A stretch of DNA of 64,000 nucleotides from Diphasiastrum complanatum (taxonomy: Eukaryota; Streptophyta; Lycopodiopsida; Lycopodiales; Lycopodiaceae), in NCBI GenBank assembly GCA_029204225.1, contig CM055093.1, positions 914,117-978,116 on the forward strand, written 5' to 3'. Within the stretch, counting starts at the first letter, position 1. Every line of letters begins with the position of its first letter. Positions 21,734 to 35,958 of the stretch are shown here, in pieces. The translations under genes and the position numbers were made by a program. The notes below the pieces were generated by a model, which saw only the letters and a list, made by a program, of their open reading frames with translations, was not told the origin of the DNA and ran no database searches.

Positions 21734-22630
21734 CTTTCTAGACAGAAGTCCTCAACAACTAAAGTCCAACTTAATAATTAAAGAATACGAAGAGTTTTAG
21801 AATACGTTAGAAACTTATGTCAATGCCAATCAGGAAGACAGATCAGAGACTTAATTCTTCAAATAGGGACTGTCATCTCATATGTATACATACAGCTTTA
21901 TTCAATGATCGTGCTAGACTGTACCAAAGATAGTCGTTATTTGAGTGCCAAAAAGAAAGTATTCGCGACAGACGAATAAGATGGTTTAAAGACAGTTCTT
22001 TAGAGCATGCTTTACGGAAACACATCAAACGAATGTAATGCACTAGAGCGTCTGTCTGATCAGAGAGAAATTAATGAAATGCGTTAGAGATTGTTAGCAG
22101 ACTCCAGATCACTCACACTTACCAGTGCGGAGAACAGAGATAAGAGAGAATAACTCACAAAACTCTATTCACTTCTTCAATCTCCTACATAAGCATAAAC
22201 TCTTCTCTCTCGATGATCGAGATTGAAGTGTGGGATCAATATATGTTCTACGGGGCGAACAAACACACATCTAAAACAACAGGTGCGTCGCTCCCGCGAA
22301 AGGGTCTAGTTAATGATTAGACTGAGAATACGTTCACCTATACCATAGGAGGTATACTTAACTATGAGTTAAAGTTACTCTAGTTTATCATGTCTTTTTG
22401 TATCTAGTCGTTTCGTATGGACAACCTAGTAAAGTTTGTCCAAGACAATGTCTTTTCCTTTAAAAGGTCTTGTCCTTAATTACAAGGCAAGTACTTAGGA
22501 GATATATTCCCGAAAAATGACTTAGGCCTCTTCATGATCTATACTTATCTAGCTCATATCTTCATTTTTTAGTATATCATGCCATATTTATGTTGATATT
22601 TAATATTTAACATTTTCGTGGCATCACACA
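21734..22630. other. Unrecognised stretch, possibly LTR-like
   Basis: No gene is seen. The minus strand has LTR-like composition near 22080-22270 (CT-rich leader, start with TGTTGTTTTAG), but no partner copy or primer site lies in the window. Confidence 0.25.
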
Positions 22631-23492
22631 CTGTATCCGTCCTCATAAATTTTTGTAGGTACTATTGGCTGATCCAGGTGATCGTATTGGTGACTCTAAA
22701 ACTAGGATTCCTGGAATGGGTTGTGTTACTTCCATATATCGGGTCGATATAGCGTTTGTCAGATATCAGGATCCCAGGTCTAGGATTATGCTGAATCCTA
22801 TGTACAAGACATCAAAGTAATAGAATCCATAGTCTACATGCCATAAAAGAGATGTCTATAGAGTATCCACATGCCCAATCATTTAGGCAGGTTAGTGTAA
22901 TAGTTTTTGTTGTCTTGAGTGTTCAGAAGGCCAAGCTCCTTGCTTGGGACCATAACATTAATCAAGATTATAGACTCAAGATGACTATTATACAAACAGT
23001 GAGATTCTTTCACAAGCAGTATCTCAGACTCCACAAAGAGGTCTAAAAACAAATATCTAGCTAAAGTGTCTCTGTGCATAGGAGAATGGCCTTCATTTTG
23101 ACGAGAAGAATCCAACCTCCTCTTTGACAAAATAAGATAATTGTTTTCAACTGGCCTTCCATACTGGACAAGTGATTTTCAAAAGTTTTAATTCTTTTTG
23201 AATCTACTAAACAAACTTTCCAAAATTTTCTATTGTTTGATATTTACACAAATATTTTTGTTCCAAAATTGAGATCTTGTGGACAAATTTTTTGAGAAGT
23301 GGGAGAGGTTTGAAGGATAGATTCTAAAAGGGGTGTCCTCCTCAAAAAATAAACTAGTCAGCCAACACTTGCTCCCATCCCTCAGGATATGGAAATATTC
23401 GAGTGGAAATACAGGCAAGGCAGTCCTTCTGAAGATGTCGTTGTGAGCGTCCTTTCAAGAGGGGGAGATGGATAGCTAAGCCTTGTATAGAT
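22631..23492. repeat. Dispersed repeat R1, copy 2
   Basis: Direct-orientation partner of 2881-3747. It lies directly before repeat copy B, with only about 34 bases between. Confidence 0.75.
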
Positions 23493-23526
23493 GGAAAAAG
23501 ACAATTTCTATTCTATTTTTCTTCTA

Positions 23527-25847
<2,321 letters not shown>

Positions 25848-25914
25848 ATGCCTCCACGTCATCAGTCCTAGTAGGCAGGCCACCACCTCACCCGTCCTCG
25901 CTGGTTCAAGTCGG

Positions 25915-27071
25915 TGTAGTGGGTTTCTTTCCTTGCCTAACCTGAATCCAAGATCTAGTCAATCTAGCATCAAAGAGATGAACTTAGTTGTCACGCGTAG
26001 GTTCGTTCCCATGAGAGCGATAGTAAAGTTCAAATTTCAACATGAATGGAGGATCTAACACTAACATCCATTAACACTAAGCATTAACACTACATCCATT
26101 AACCCTACTTCCATTAACCCTAAATCCACAACAATGATAGATACTTACTCTTCTCTCTCTCAATTTCTCTCTCACAAAAAGCATAAGAAATAGCAATCCC
26201 AATAATGATCAAATCCAACAATTAGCAAAAAAAAAGGAAGCATGAGATATGGCCTTGCAAAGTCACACAAGACTTCCTATCAGAGATCTTTAACAAGATC
26301 TACCTCACCTTTGGATCTTATTTGTAGTGGGTTTCTTTCCTTGCCTATCCTCCACCCAAGATCTAATCAATTTAGCATCAAGGAGATGAAGTTAGTTGTC
26401 ACGCGTAGGTTCGTTCCCATGAGAGCGATAGTATAGTTCAGATTTCAACATGAATGGAGGATCTAACACTAACATCCATTAACACTACATCCATTAACCC
26501 TACTTCCATTAACCCTAAATCCACAACAATGATAGAAACTTACTCTTTCTTTCTCTCCCTTTCTCTCTCACAAAAAGCATAAAAAAATAGCAATCCCAAT
26601 AATGATCAAATCCAACAACTAGCAAAATCCAAAGAAAGCATGAGAAATGGAGGAAAAGAGAGGAAGAGCAAGGACATTCATCAATCCATCTCTAAAGAGA
26701 ACCAATCTGCTTTATTGAAATGAGGAAATTAACATCAAGAGCAACTTGAGTTGGTCTCTTTTTATAGTAGAGAGGAGGACCCTGGCCTTTGAATCCTATT
26801 GGTCTAGTCTTGCCTCTCTTTTTATTCAAATTTAAAAAAGTGTGAGAACCATTAAAATTAGAAGGAAACCAAACTTTATTCACTAACTTGACATTTAGGC
26901 CCTACGACATTAAAAGTCCCGCAAAAAGGCCTAAAGTCCTTTATTAACTTTTAACTAATCAATCAAATAACTATGTGATCATCGGGTTGGACTTACACAC
27001 ACAGGGTGTCAAATCTCTCTCACTTATTAACTAGGGTTAGGGTTGCCTTGAGATCCGCAAACTCTCCAACA
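25915..27071 (-). repeat. 3' LTR of the Tat-type element, composite
   Basis: A complete LTR lies at 26323-27071 (TGTAGTGGG...CTCCAACA). A second partial copy, its first 335 bases or so, precedes it at 25915-26249. About 73 bases of unrelated sequence lie between. The target duplication fits the outer start at 25915, not the inner one. Confidence 0.7.
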
Positions 27072-27090
27072 GTATCCCCCACCAAAACTG
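27072..27090 (-). promoter_or_regulatory. Polypurine tract of the Tat-type element
   Basis: The minus strand reads TTTTGGTGGGGGATAC directly before the 3' LTR, as in Tat-lineage elements. It primes plus-strand DNA synthesis. Confidence 0.7.
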
Positions 27091-27330
27091 TTGGCGGTCC
27101 CACGACACCTGCAATATGCAGTTATTAGGGCCTTTTATTGGCTTCACACCAAATCTTAATTTAATAATACTGCACCTTCTCCATAAAGTCGAGGCGTGCA
27201 GTATTGAAATCCAAATTGTGTGGCAGGAAACAACGATGGGCTCCGGAAATCCATTTGGAAGTTGTCCATGAGGTGCAGCGGGATTCCCAAGAGTCTCCCG
27301 TCATAATTGCACGAAAATAGAGACGAGCAA

Positions 27331-29060
27331 TCAGCAGCTGATCTTTGATTTGCTCTGAGGCCAGTGGCTTATTTGGATCGAATGCCAGGGGAGGAACAGA
27401 GTTAGGTCTTTAGCAAACATTGTCGATTGTCGTACCATTGGATTCAGAGAGTGGACATACTCTCTCTGATATGCTTGTAAGGCGCGGTGGAAATCCACTG
27501 AGATGGTCCAGCTGTAAGGCTGATGGATGATTGGCCAATTGGGCGTATGGATGGTGATTTTGTCCATAGCCAATCCCAAATCTTTCCATTTATTTCTTCA
27601 CGGCATTGGCACGTAATAGGGATCTACCCGCAACTGGCGAGGGCTGACGACGTAACTCCTAATTGATTCCGGAGTTTTCTCAAAAATCGTGATTCTCCAT
27701 GCCGACTGCTCTCCCAATGCAGGTATTTTGTCCAACTCTTTGTTGGCCTCCATCTCGGAGGTCTTAAATTTCAGAACCCATCCACCACGTGAGGACTCAT
27801 GCAGATGTTGCTTTGAGAAGGTCTGGATCTAGTCCTCGACGCTGATGGGCCTTCTGAATAGAAGTCTTGTCCTTGATGAGGATGGACCCACTTGTATTGT
27901 CGGTATGGTTGGCAGTTGATCTGCTATATCTTGAGCTCCCCCCTAGTCCATGCTCGAATCAATCCCTGTATCCATTGGTACAACTTCTTGGTGCGAAAGG
28001 GAGAATTGTGGCATGACCGGGAGAGGGATTTGTGGTCTGGCTTCCAACTCTTGAGCGACTGCTTTTTCATAGGCGGTGATGGTCTCTTTTGCCTTTGCCA
28101 ACTCGGTTGAAGCTGCGCATTTGAGCCTATCAAGGCAGCCTTGGAGTCCCTAAAGGGCCACTTTGTATGTCTCTACTTTTTTGAGTAAATACACAATCTC
28201 CGTTGGTGTGACCGGATGATCGGGTATTTGTGTTTGCAGACAGGCATCACACTCAAGGGTGGTCGCATCCAATTCACCTTGAAGCTGTGTGCGATCTTGT
28301 TCGGCCATCTGTAATTGCCCCTTCAGCTGCACTTGTTGCTTGGCATCTTGCATTGCTTTATCTACCTGATCTTGTGCGGTTGTCAAGGCGTTTTGCAAGG
28401 AGCTGATGTAGGTTTCCAAGCGATCAGCTTGTTGTTGGGCCAACTTCTTTTTGCTTTCAGTCTTATCTTCATGTTGTTTGGCTATCTTTAACTCTCAATC
28501 CAGCTGGACAATTTTCTAGCTGATCAGAGTGTTTTCGGATCCTAGATCAGAGATCCTCTGCTCCATTTTCTTCTTCTTATCTAGCATAGACTGGATTACT
28601 TGCCCAAGGCTTGAAACCAACCCTAGAGCATCACTAGAATCGATGGTCGTGGCAGCAACAGCAACAAGAGGACCTGATGGTACTGTCCTTGGTAGGCGTG
28701 GAACAGGTGCCATGGTCTCTTCTTCTTCAGAAATATCCTCCTCTTCAAACCCTTCAAGCACTGTGGCGTCGAACTGTTTTGGTGATTTTACAGCCGTGTC
28801 AACCCGAAGTGCGGCTGGGCTATCTTGTGTGTGAGGTTGTTGGCTGGCATCTTTGACATCAACAGTAGATTCATGGATATGTCTGAATCCTCTTCCAAGG
28901 GATTGGGGTTCAAAGGGCGCTGGGCTCTGGGGCATTTCAAAGATTTTGGTGGCCCCAAGGGGGTTGGAATCATCGAACATATCCATAAAGAACTGTGTGT
29001 TGGGTGAGGTGGCTTCGGTGTGCAGGGGTGAGGTGGCCTAGGTAGTTGTGATGGGAATGG
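27331..29060 (-). pseudogene. Extra ORF of the Tat-type element, coiled coil, in-frame stops
   Basis: A single minus-strand frame runs from about 29060 to a TGA at 27331 with about seven stops, including TAG 28516-28518, TGA 28495-28497 and TAG 28150-28152. It starts fused to the end of the integrase zinc finger, then MDMFDDSNPLGA, an acidic stretch (GFEEEDISEEEETMAP) and a hydrophobic/charged heptad region. A strong coiled-coil segment follows (RLETYISSLQNALTTAQDQV, QLKGQLQMAEQDRTQLQGEL). A C-terminal globular part contains WRITIFEKTPESIRSYVVSP and YSWTISVDFHRALQAYQREY. About 560 codons with so few stops indicates a real former gene. Tat and Athila elements are known to carry extra ORFs between pol and the 3' LTR. 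The function of this one is unknown; a structural or DNA-binding role is inference. Confidence 0.6.
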
Positions 29061-30911
29061 GTCGAGTAGACCGTCGTGCTCGCTGGCAGACATCACATGT
29101 CTAAATAAAAATTTTATGTGTCCTTATGAAGCGTAGGCCACCAACAACTTGATTGCAAAATTTTGCAAACAGTAATATCTGTAGAGAAGTGTCTTCCACC
29201 CATGCCATCATGTGAAAACATGATTAAATCTGGTACTTCATGTGGTAAAACACACATTCGTAAAATATTATCTGATCCACGACGGTACAATTGTCCTGCA
29301 ATTAATTGATAAGGGTGAGCCTTATGAATAAATTGTCTCTTCTGTACTTTTGTCGAGGAGTCATTCAGTTGTCCTAGCATCAGGTACTTAACAATATCTG
29401 CCGCCCACTCAGGTACTGCTTCAACATACAACGCGACATCTGGCAGTTCATCATTCACTTTAGTATTAACTAGTGCGGATTCAAATCGTGAAACGTGATC
29501 AGCTAGATAATGTTGCTTTCCCTTTCTAACCACAAATCGAAAGTCAAATTCAGTCAATAATAATAACCATCTTGCAATACGTCCAGTATTATACGTCTTG
29601 TTTACCAAGTAAAGTAACGGTTGATGATCTTTATAAAATGCAAAGTGCATTTCCATGAGGTAGTAAATTTCCGAATGGAAAAAATCGTGTCTAGCGCTTC
29701 ACGTTCTGTTGTTAAATAATTATTCTCTGGATCTATAAGCTGTCTGCTTGCAAATCGTATGGAATAATCCTTCTTATAGTCACCTGGCTGCGTCAAAACT
29801 GATCCAATGGCATATTTTGAGGCATCCGTATGAACATGAAACTCTAATGTCCAATCTGGAGAACGCAATATTGGTGTTGAAGTTAATGCTTTTTTTAACT
29901 TTTCAAAGGCTTCTAACGCCTGTACTGTCCAAATAGGAACAATAGTTCGTTTGTACATAGGTCGAGCTAAATCCGCAAAGAAGATAATAAAAATTTGATA
30001 GTAGTTCGCATGACCCATAAACACATAAACTCCTTGAATTGTTGTTGGCGGTGGCAATTCCACAATAACTTTGATCTTAGAATAATCGGTGGCAATACCA
30101 TGTCTTGATATCACATGTCCAAGCACAACTCCGTGCGAAACCCATATCTAGCATTTTTCTGGATTTAGAGAAATCTGATATTTGTGACATCTTTCAAATA
30201 CTTTCTCCAATCGATCCAGGTGGTCTGTATCTGTACTATGAACTCCCAAGTCCTCCAAGTAAATCTGAATGAATTTCTGCAGATAATCTTTAAAAGCAAA
30301 TTGCATTACTCTTTGGAATGAACTTGGTGCATTACAGAGTCCAAACGGCATCACTTTGTAAGCACATGTGTCCCATTCTGTTGCAAAAGCAATTTTGTGG
30401 CGATCGGCAGGTGCAATCTTAACCTGGGTGTAACCACTAAATCCATTCAGGAAACTTTAAGCTTCTGCTCCAGCAAGGCAATCCAAAATGCTTTTAGTAA
30501 AAGGTAATGGAAAGTGATCCTTCCGTGTCACTTTATTCAATGCTTTGAGATTCACACATATTCGCAATTTTCCATTTTTCTCAGGAACAATGACAATCGG
30601 TGAAATCCATTCTGTATGCTCGATTTTAAAAATGAAATCGACGTCAAGCAGTCTCTAAAGTTATTTCTTTATCAGATCTGCCACATTAGGATTACAGCGT
30701 TGAACTTTGTAACCTTTGGAACTACATCCGATACTAAAGGTATGGTAGGTTCAATCGCTGATGTCGGAATACCCTTCAAATCTTGATAAGTCCATGCAAA
30801 GCAATCTTGATACTTAATAAGTAACAAATGGAGTGCTTGATACTGTTCAGGAGTAAGTTGTGATCCCACTTGTACAATCTTTTCCGGTTCTCTTGGTTCA
30901 GCAAGATTCAT
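29040..30911 (-). pseudogene. Tat-type pol: RT, RNase H and truncated integrase
   Basis: In minus-strand order: the RT lead-in at 30672-30911 (LTPEQYQAL, CFAWTYQDLKGIP), the RT core at 30148-30354 (MMPFGLCNAPSSFQRVM, then IYLEDLGVHS), RNase H at 29602-30126 (FHVHTDASKYAIGSVLTQ, TEREALDTI) and 29380-29656 (RIARWLLLLTEFDF), and the integrase zinc finger (FSHDGMGGRHFS, CWWPTLHKDT, CDVCQRARR). The catalytic Y-x-D-D of RT reads YLED, so the second-strand Asp is lost. After CDVCQRARR the DDE catalytic core is absent and the frame passes into the extra ORF. The body is split by frameshifts near 30130 and 29650 and by degenerate codons around 30360-30670. Confidence 0.8.
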
Positions 30912-31120
30912 TGGCTGCGTCCTAGCTGGCCATCGTAAACCTCTTTAGATTCCGGCATGTGTTCTTCAAGTTCATGATGTGCTTTAGGTAACATGATAAC
31001 CACATCATCCAGTGTATAACGTTTAAAATGCTCTAGCATATCATGCTGAACTACATTTGCCTGTTCTTTTTCGAAAAGACTTGTCTTGGATCTTCGTTTA
31101 GCCTTCTTAGCAAGAATTGA

Positions 31121-31501
31121 TCATGGAGGTGATGACTTTCGGGATGATAAATCTTTCTTCATAGGTGAACACTTCCTAGATGATGATGTCTTGCTGGAAA
31201 TATGACTTGAAGGATCATTCTTGATTTTTCCTTTGCCTTTATCCAATAGAGGTGGCACTTCCTTTGAATCGATCTTTTGAGGGGGATTTTTCCATTTCAG
31301 GACCATGTTATAGTGTTGCTTAGCTTGTTTCTTTGTTATCGAACCTGTGATCCTACCTCCCCTCAATATAACTGCTTTGGGCAGTTTGATTGCTGGTTCA
31401 TCAAGAACATTACGCACTCCAAATCTGGTCGGATCCGTATGATGTAGAATTTGTTTATCCGTAAGTTCTGCATTGCCATCATAAGTTAAGACATGGCTCA
31501 C
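31121..31501 (-). pseudogene. Tat-type element linker between protease and RT
   Basis: A 126-codon open frame, rich in Lys and Ser toward its end (SSHISSKTSSSRKCSPMKK), lies between protease and RT where Tat-lineage polyproteins have a variable linker. NVLDEPAIKLPKAVILRGGR is its most protein-like part. The flanking 30912-31120 and 31502-31906 are the same linker with stops. Confidence 0.5.
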
Positions 31502-31906
31502 TGGTATGAGATCATCCTCAATCGGATCTGGTATAGGTTATGTTGATATCCAGGCTACATTCAACACATTTAGTGGAAACGTGATTGGTGTATCCAAAGT
31601 TTGATCTAATAAGGAAATCTCTCTCAACTCTGATTGAATATCTCGTTGACACATATATCATGTTGTACAATCAATTGTTGCAAGAGCTTTATTCCAATTG
31701 ATAGTGTCCTTTTGAGAATCGTGGTGAACTCCCAATTTTTTCTCTGGTCGATCACAAGTGTAATCTATTGTTGATGAATTGTCATTCGCTTTTTGAACCA
31801 CTGGTTTGATACTCCAAGTCGTAGGATCAACTTTAACTGCACGTTCACGATTTTCAAAAGTGATTTTTTCGGTACCCTACTTATAAATTACTTGCACAGC
31901 TCGTAA

Positions 31907-32428
31907 TCATGGACGTCCTAATAGAACTTGATAGACATTTGGTGCTTCTAGTAAGTCCATCATGACGAAAGTAATGACGAACTGTACTCTTGCAATCCTA
32001 ACAGGTATATATTCCACCATTCCTCGTGGATGAACTATCGTTTGATCCGCTAGCTTAATAGCAAAAGTAGCAAGCTTAATCTTTGTAAGGCCCCATTTTG
32101 TACATAGGTTTGTAGAAATCAGGTTAACTTCTGAACCGCCATCTATCATGGCTACTTCTTTAGAAAATTGTCTATGTTGTATCGACAGAGTGATATTCTT
32201 TTGTTCACTTTCCCAAGCGGCTCCAACATGGAGTACATCGTTAGATTCTTCAAATCCAACACAAAAAAGCAGCTCCTGGTGGACTTCTAGTTCTTCTTGA
32301 GCTAACTTTTGCGGTAAGACTTCTTTAGCTTTTGGCACCAACTTTAGGAACTCTCCCAATGAAATATTGATCTTGCTAGACAAAATGTTCATGAGTAATT
32401 CTGTATGCGGTGCTTCCAGTTCAGTCAT
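31907..32428 (-). pseudogene. Tat-type element aspartic protease
   Basis: The segment VAMIDGGSEVNLISTNLCTK holds the active-site D-G-G-S of a retroviral-type aspartic protease, followed by the W-G-L and I-A-R strands expected of the fold. This domain cleaves the Gag-Pol precursor. It lies between the zinc-knuckle part (32557-33111) and the linker, as in gypsy elements. The active site itself is intact, but flanking frames are broken. Confidence 0.75.
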
Positions 32429-32556
32429 CTTGAAGGGTTCTTATGATGTAATTGATCATTCATATCTGTACATAAATTTCTCGGAGGCTGCAATGGTGAA
32501 GACCGAACTTCAGTTGTTACTTTAGTAGCCTCAAGTTCCTCTTCTTCTTGCAGATG

Positions 32557-33111
32557 TTAAACCCATTGTCTCATATCCTGATATCTTTGTTTTTTTGCAT
32601 TAATATTTGGATAGACTCCCGATGTTGTTGATGTTTCGTTCAATGGTATAGAATCAGCAGGTACTAGATCCACTATTGGTTCTTTTTGCTTTTGTGCTCT
32701 GGTGACCACCATCAAGGGTGCACTTGGTTTATTTTGAGCTATTGATCCTTGCTTGATGGTTATCAAATTTACAGGTGTTGTAGCTTGTTGTTGAGCGGCA
32801 GTATAAATGGCATACTGTTCTGAAGATCCACCTTCTTGATCATTACCATAGCTCCATTGCTCAGCACTTCCATAAGGTTCTGGTTCCATCAAATTGGCAA
32901 GAGGAGCGGAGTGTTTTGGTGGGGCAGGCAAATCTAGACGTTCCGGGTATCCAAGAGTAGATTGTCGCAGTCTTGCTGCTGGATTTCCTCCATATTGTGG
33001 ATCTCGAGATTCCATCTGGGCATAATGTTGCTGAATTATCCGAGGATTGAAGTTGCAAAAAGCAATCTCATGGTCAAGTGAATTACACAGATGGCAAACA
33101 CTGATTTCCAT
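32557..33111 (-). pseudogene. Tat-type Gag C-terminal part with zinc knuckle
   Basis: Begins with a CCHC knuckle, CHLCNSLDHEIAFC (C-x2-C-x4-H-x4-C), that would bind RNA. A long low-complexity Pro/Gln/Ser region follows (YGGNPAARLRQSTLGYPERL). The knuckle spacing is perfect. It continues the Gag at 33333-33983 after a short broken stretch. Confidence 0.75.
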
Positions 33112-33332
33112 TCATTTTTTCAATTGAGGACACTCGTTCACTATGTGATTTCCTGTTTAAATAGAACACCAGCTATTTTCCCTGGTTAGAGAAGTCTTTG
33201 CAAACTTCTCAGGTTCCTTTTTCCCTACTCTGTGAAGATTTTCCAATGCTTTGATTTTCTCATCAAATTGCAACTGCAACTTTTCCATCTGTTTTTGCTG
33301 AGTCTTCCCAAGTTTCTTCAACTCATTGAGCA

Positions 33333-33983
33333 TCATTTATGTAGTAGCATTGGCATTTGTTGATGCAATAGTGGTGGATGTCGTAATAGTCTGCCCAGCT
33401 GTATAAGGCAACATACTGACTCATCATTTGAATCTTCATCCTCCTCCCGAATTGCATTGTCCATAACATTTTGCAAAAGTGCATACTCATTATGGCGTTT
33501 CAGCTCACGTCTGATCCGTTTAGGTAGACCTGACAAAAATCACATAATCATGGCATTTTCATTAATCAACTCAGGTTCGCATTGAGATCTAAGACGTTTC
33601 ACCCTTTCGATGTAATCTCGAACCATTTCCCTCTTTTCCATTTTAATTTTACTTAAAAGTAGAAAAGGGTCTTCCATAAACTTCCGTGGTTTGAACCGTG
33701 TGATAAGGGCTCGTTTAACAACCTCCCAATCTGTACGCTCAGTTTCATCTTGGTTATAGTACCAATCTTGTGTTGCGCCTGTTAAGGCCATAGGAAACAG
33801 CTTAAGTTTATCTTGAGGATAAATCTCACCATAGACTTCACAGGATTCAACATAGATCTGAAGAAATCTAATTGGATCTGTTAATCCATTATATTTGGGT
33901 AGATCCAATCGGGGTGCTCTTCTAACAATAATTGGATTGACCTCCTGTGGAGCACCTCCAAGAGTAGCTCCAGGGGCAGCCAT
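33333..33983 (-). pseudogene. Tat-type Gag core domain
   Basis: Starts MAAPGATLGGAPQEVNP and contains the plant retrotransposon Gag core: RAPRLDLPKYNGLTDPIRFL, QDWYYNQDE and RFKPRKFMEDPFLLLSKIKM, then RRELKRHNEYALLQNV after a stop/frame break near 33540. This domain packages element RNA into virus-like particles. The ATG near 33981 fits the usual gag start after the leader. Confidence 0.8.
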
Positions 33984-35190
33984 CTTTACAAATTTAGATC
34001 AAATATATAATGAGATTGGATCTAGATTTTTCCAAAAAACTATCTCAGATTAGATCTGCTAGATATATTCCACTTTTCAAGAATCTGATTCTATATGATA
34101 AAAAACTTTCCGAAATTCGATCAGTCGATACGTCTCAAAAATGATAAATCTCTCATAATCCAATTCAGAATATATCAAATTTGATCCAAATTTTGATAGA
34201 GACTTGATTTGGAAAATTAGAAACTAAAAATAGGATTGGCGAAGGTTCACTAGACGAAGGTTGGCTCGACAAAGGTTAAACAGTGCTACTTTGGAAAAAA
34301 TTTATCAGAACAACTTTTTTGAAAATTTCTTGGAAAATAACCTTTGCCGACTTCTCAAATGGAAGACCTAACATAGATAAAACTATGGAAAACTGCGCGA
34401 AGGTTTCTGACACAAGGAAATACAGTTTCTGTAATCTGGTGAGGGTGAAAATCAAGATTTTTTGTAATCTGATCAAGAAGAATCTTCGCCAAACTCAAAA
34501 ATAGTATTTTTCTATAAATAGAATGTTTTGGAAACTTGACAAAGGTTCTGGTTAAGGATCAAGAGTAATATTGATAATTTTGCAAAAAAGTGACTTTTTT
34601 TGGCAAAAATATGACAATATGACAACTGATCCTCTGAAACCCTTTCTATTTTTGGTATTATTCTTCACCGACCTGGCAGTAGATAGATCTGAATGACATC
34701 TTAGCACAGTAAATTGGGCGAAGGTTCTTTTCTGTAATTTTTAGGGTTTTGATAAGTTTTAGTATTTTTTGGCGGTTTTTCTGATGTTTTTGGAAATCTG
34801 CTGGGAATTAATCTTTGCCCTTCAAACTGAAGGTTCTGTAAATAAAATTGAAGGTCTATGCAACTCGACGAAGGTTTCCTGGAAGAGAGTAAAAAGTTCT
34901 GAGCTATGATGACACTTTTTGTCTCTTTTTGACCAAATCTGACAGATTTGACCAATTTTTGTTATTTTCTCTGATATCTCAAATCCAAATGGATCTTAAG
35001 ATTGGTGATCTGAATAAATTTTCATGTTTAATAATCAGATTAGATTTCAAACAAGCAAATCCACTCAAATCAAGCACATCAATTCCAAACTAACCCTAAA
35101 ATGTAGATTTAACACTATTCATGCCACGACAAGATGCCTAATGCAAGCTAACCATCAACCAAACATGCTGCAAACTGAAAAATAGGTGTA
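33984..35190 (-). other. 5' leader of the Tat-type element
   Basis: Untranslated leader between primer site and gag. AT-rich, with nine dispersed copies of a G/A-AAGGTT motif between 34241 and 34876 on the plus strand (for example 34241, 34255, 34399, 34720, 34829, 34870). No coding sequence seen. Confidence 0.6.
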
Positions 35191-35210
35191 GCTCCCCAGC
35201 AACGGCGCCA
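35191..35210 (-). promoter_or_regulatory. Primer binding site, tRNA-Asp type
   Basis: The minus strand reads TGGCGCCGTTGCTGGGGAGC, complementary to the 3' end of plant tRNA-Asp with about one mismatch. Four bases separate it from the 5' LTR. Confidence 0.85.
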
Positions 35211-35214
35211 AAAT

Positions 35215-35958
35215 TGTAGTGGGTTTCTTTCCTTGCCTAACCTGAATCCAAGATCTAGTCAATCTAGCATCAAAGAGATGGAGTTAGTTGTCACGCGTAG
35301 GTTCGTTCCCATGAGAGCGATAGTATAGTTCAGATTTCAACATGAATGGAGGATCTAACACTAACATCCATTAACACTAAGCATTAACACTACATCCATT
35401 TACCCTAAATCCACAACAGTGATAGAAACTTACTCTTCTCTCTCTCTTTTTCTCTCTCACAAAAAGCATACGAAATAGCAATCCCAATAATGATTAAATC
35501 CAACAATTAGCAAATACAAAGGAAGCATGAGAAATGGAGGAAAAGAAAGGAAGCGCAGGGACATTCATCAATCCATTTCTAAAGAGAACCAATCTGCTTT
35601 ATTGAAATGAGGAAATGAACATCAGGAGCAACTCGAATTGGTCCCTTTTATAGTAGAGAGGAGGACCCTGGCCTTTGAATCCTATTGGTCCAGTCTTGCC
35701 TCTCTTTTTATTCAAATTAAAAAAAGTGTGGGAACCATCAAAATTGGAGGGAAACCCAACTTTATTCACTAACTTGACATTTAGGCCCTGCGACATTAAA
35801 AGTCCCGCAAAAAGGCCTAAAGTCCTTTATTAACTTTTAACTAATCAATCAAATAACTATGTGATCATCGGGTTGGACTTATACACACAGGGTGCTAAAT
35901 CCCTCTCACTTATTTGACTAGGGTTAGGGTTGCCTTGAGATCCACAAACCCTCCAATA
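35215..35958 (-). repeat. 5' LTR of the Tat-type element
   Basis: 744 bp, starting TGTAGTGGG on plus and ending CTCCAATA (CA has become TA). It matches 26323-27071 with many small differences, so the insertion is old. Confidence 0.85.

Larger units (their letters stand above)
25915..35958 (-). mobile_element. Ty3/gypsy retrotransposon, Tat/Athila-type, decayed, integrase core deleted
   Basis: The element runs on the minus strand. The 5' LTR (35215-35958) and 3' LTR (26323-27071, with an extra partial copy from 25915) share the terminus TGTAGTGGGTTTCTTTCC. The primer site at 35191-35210 pairs with tRNA-Asp, as in Tat/Athila elements, and a purine tract abuts the 3' LTR. Gag, zinc knuckle, protease, RT and RNase H follow in gypsy order, but integrase stops after its zinc-binding domain. 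A long extra ORF occupies the space before the 3' LTR. Flanking pentamers are GTCGG (25910-25914) and GTCAG (35959-35963); the uninterrupted target is preserved in N1 copy 1 near 21162 as TTCAAGTCGGATTGGGG. Stops, frameshifts and the lost integrase make it non-autonomous. Confidence 0.85.

Noticed and set aside
26090-26530. Telomere-like repeats (TTAACCCTA, ACCCTAAA)
   Set aside because: They are part of the LTR sequence and not a regular seven-base array; the same text appears in each LTR copy.
28529-29041. Plus-strand ORFs opposite the Tat-type extra ORF
   Set aside because: They are shadows of the minus-strand coding frame and have no motif of their own.
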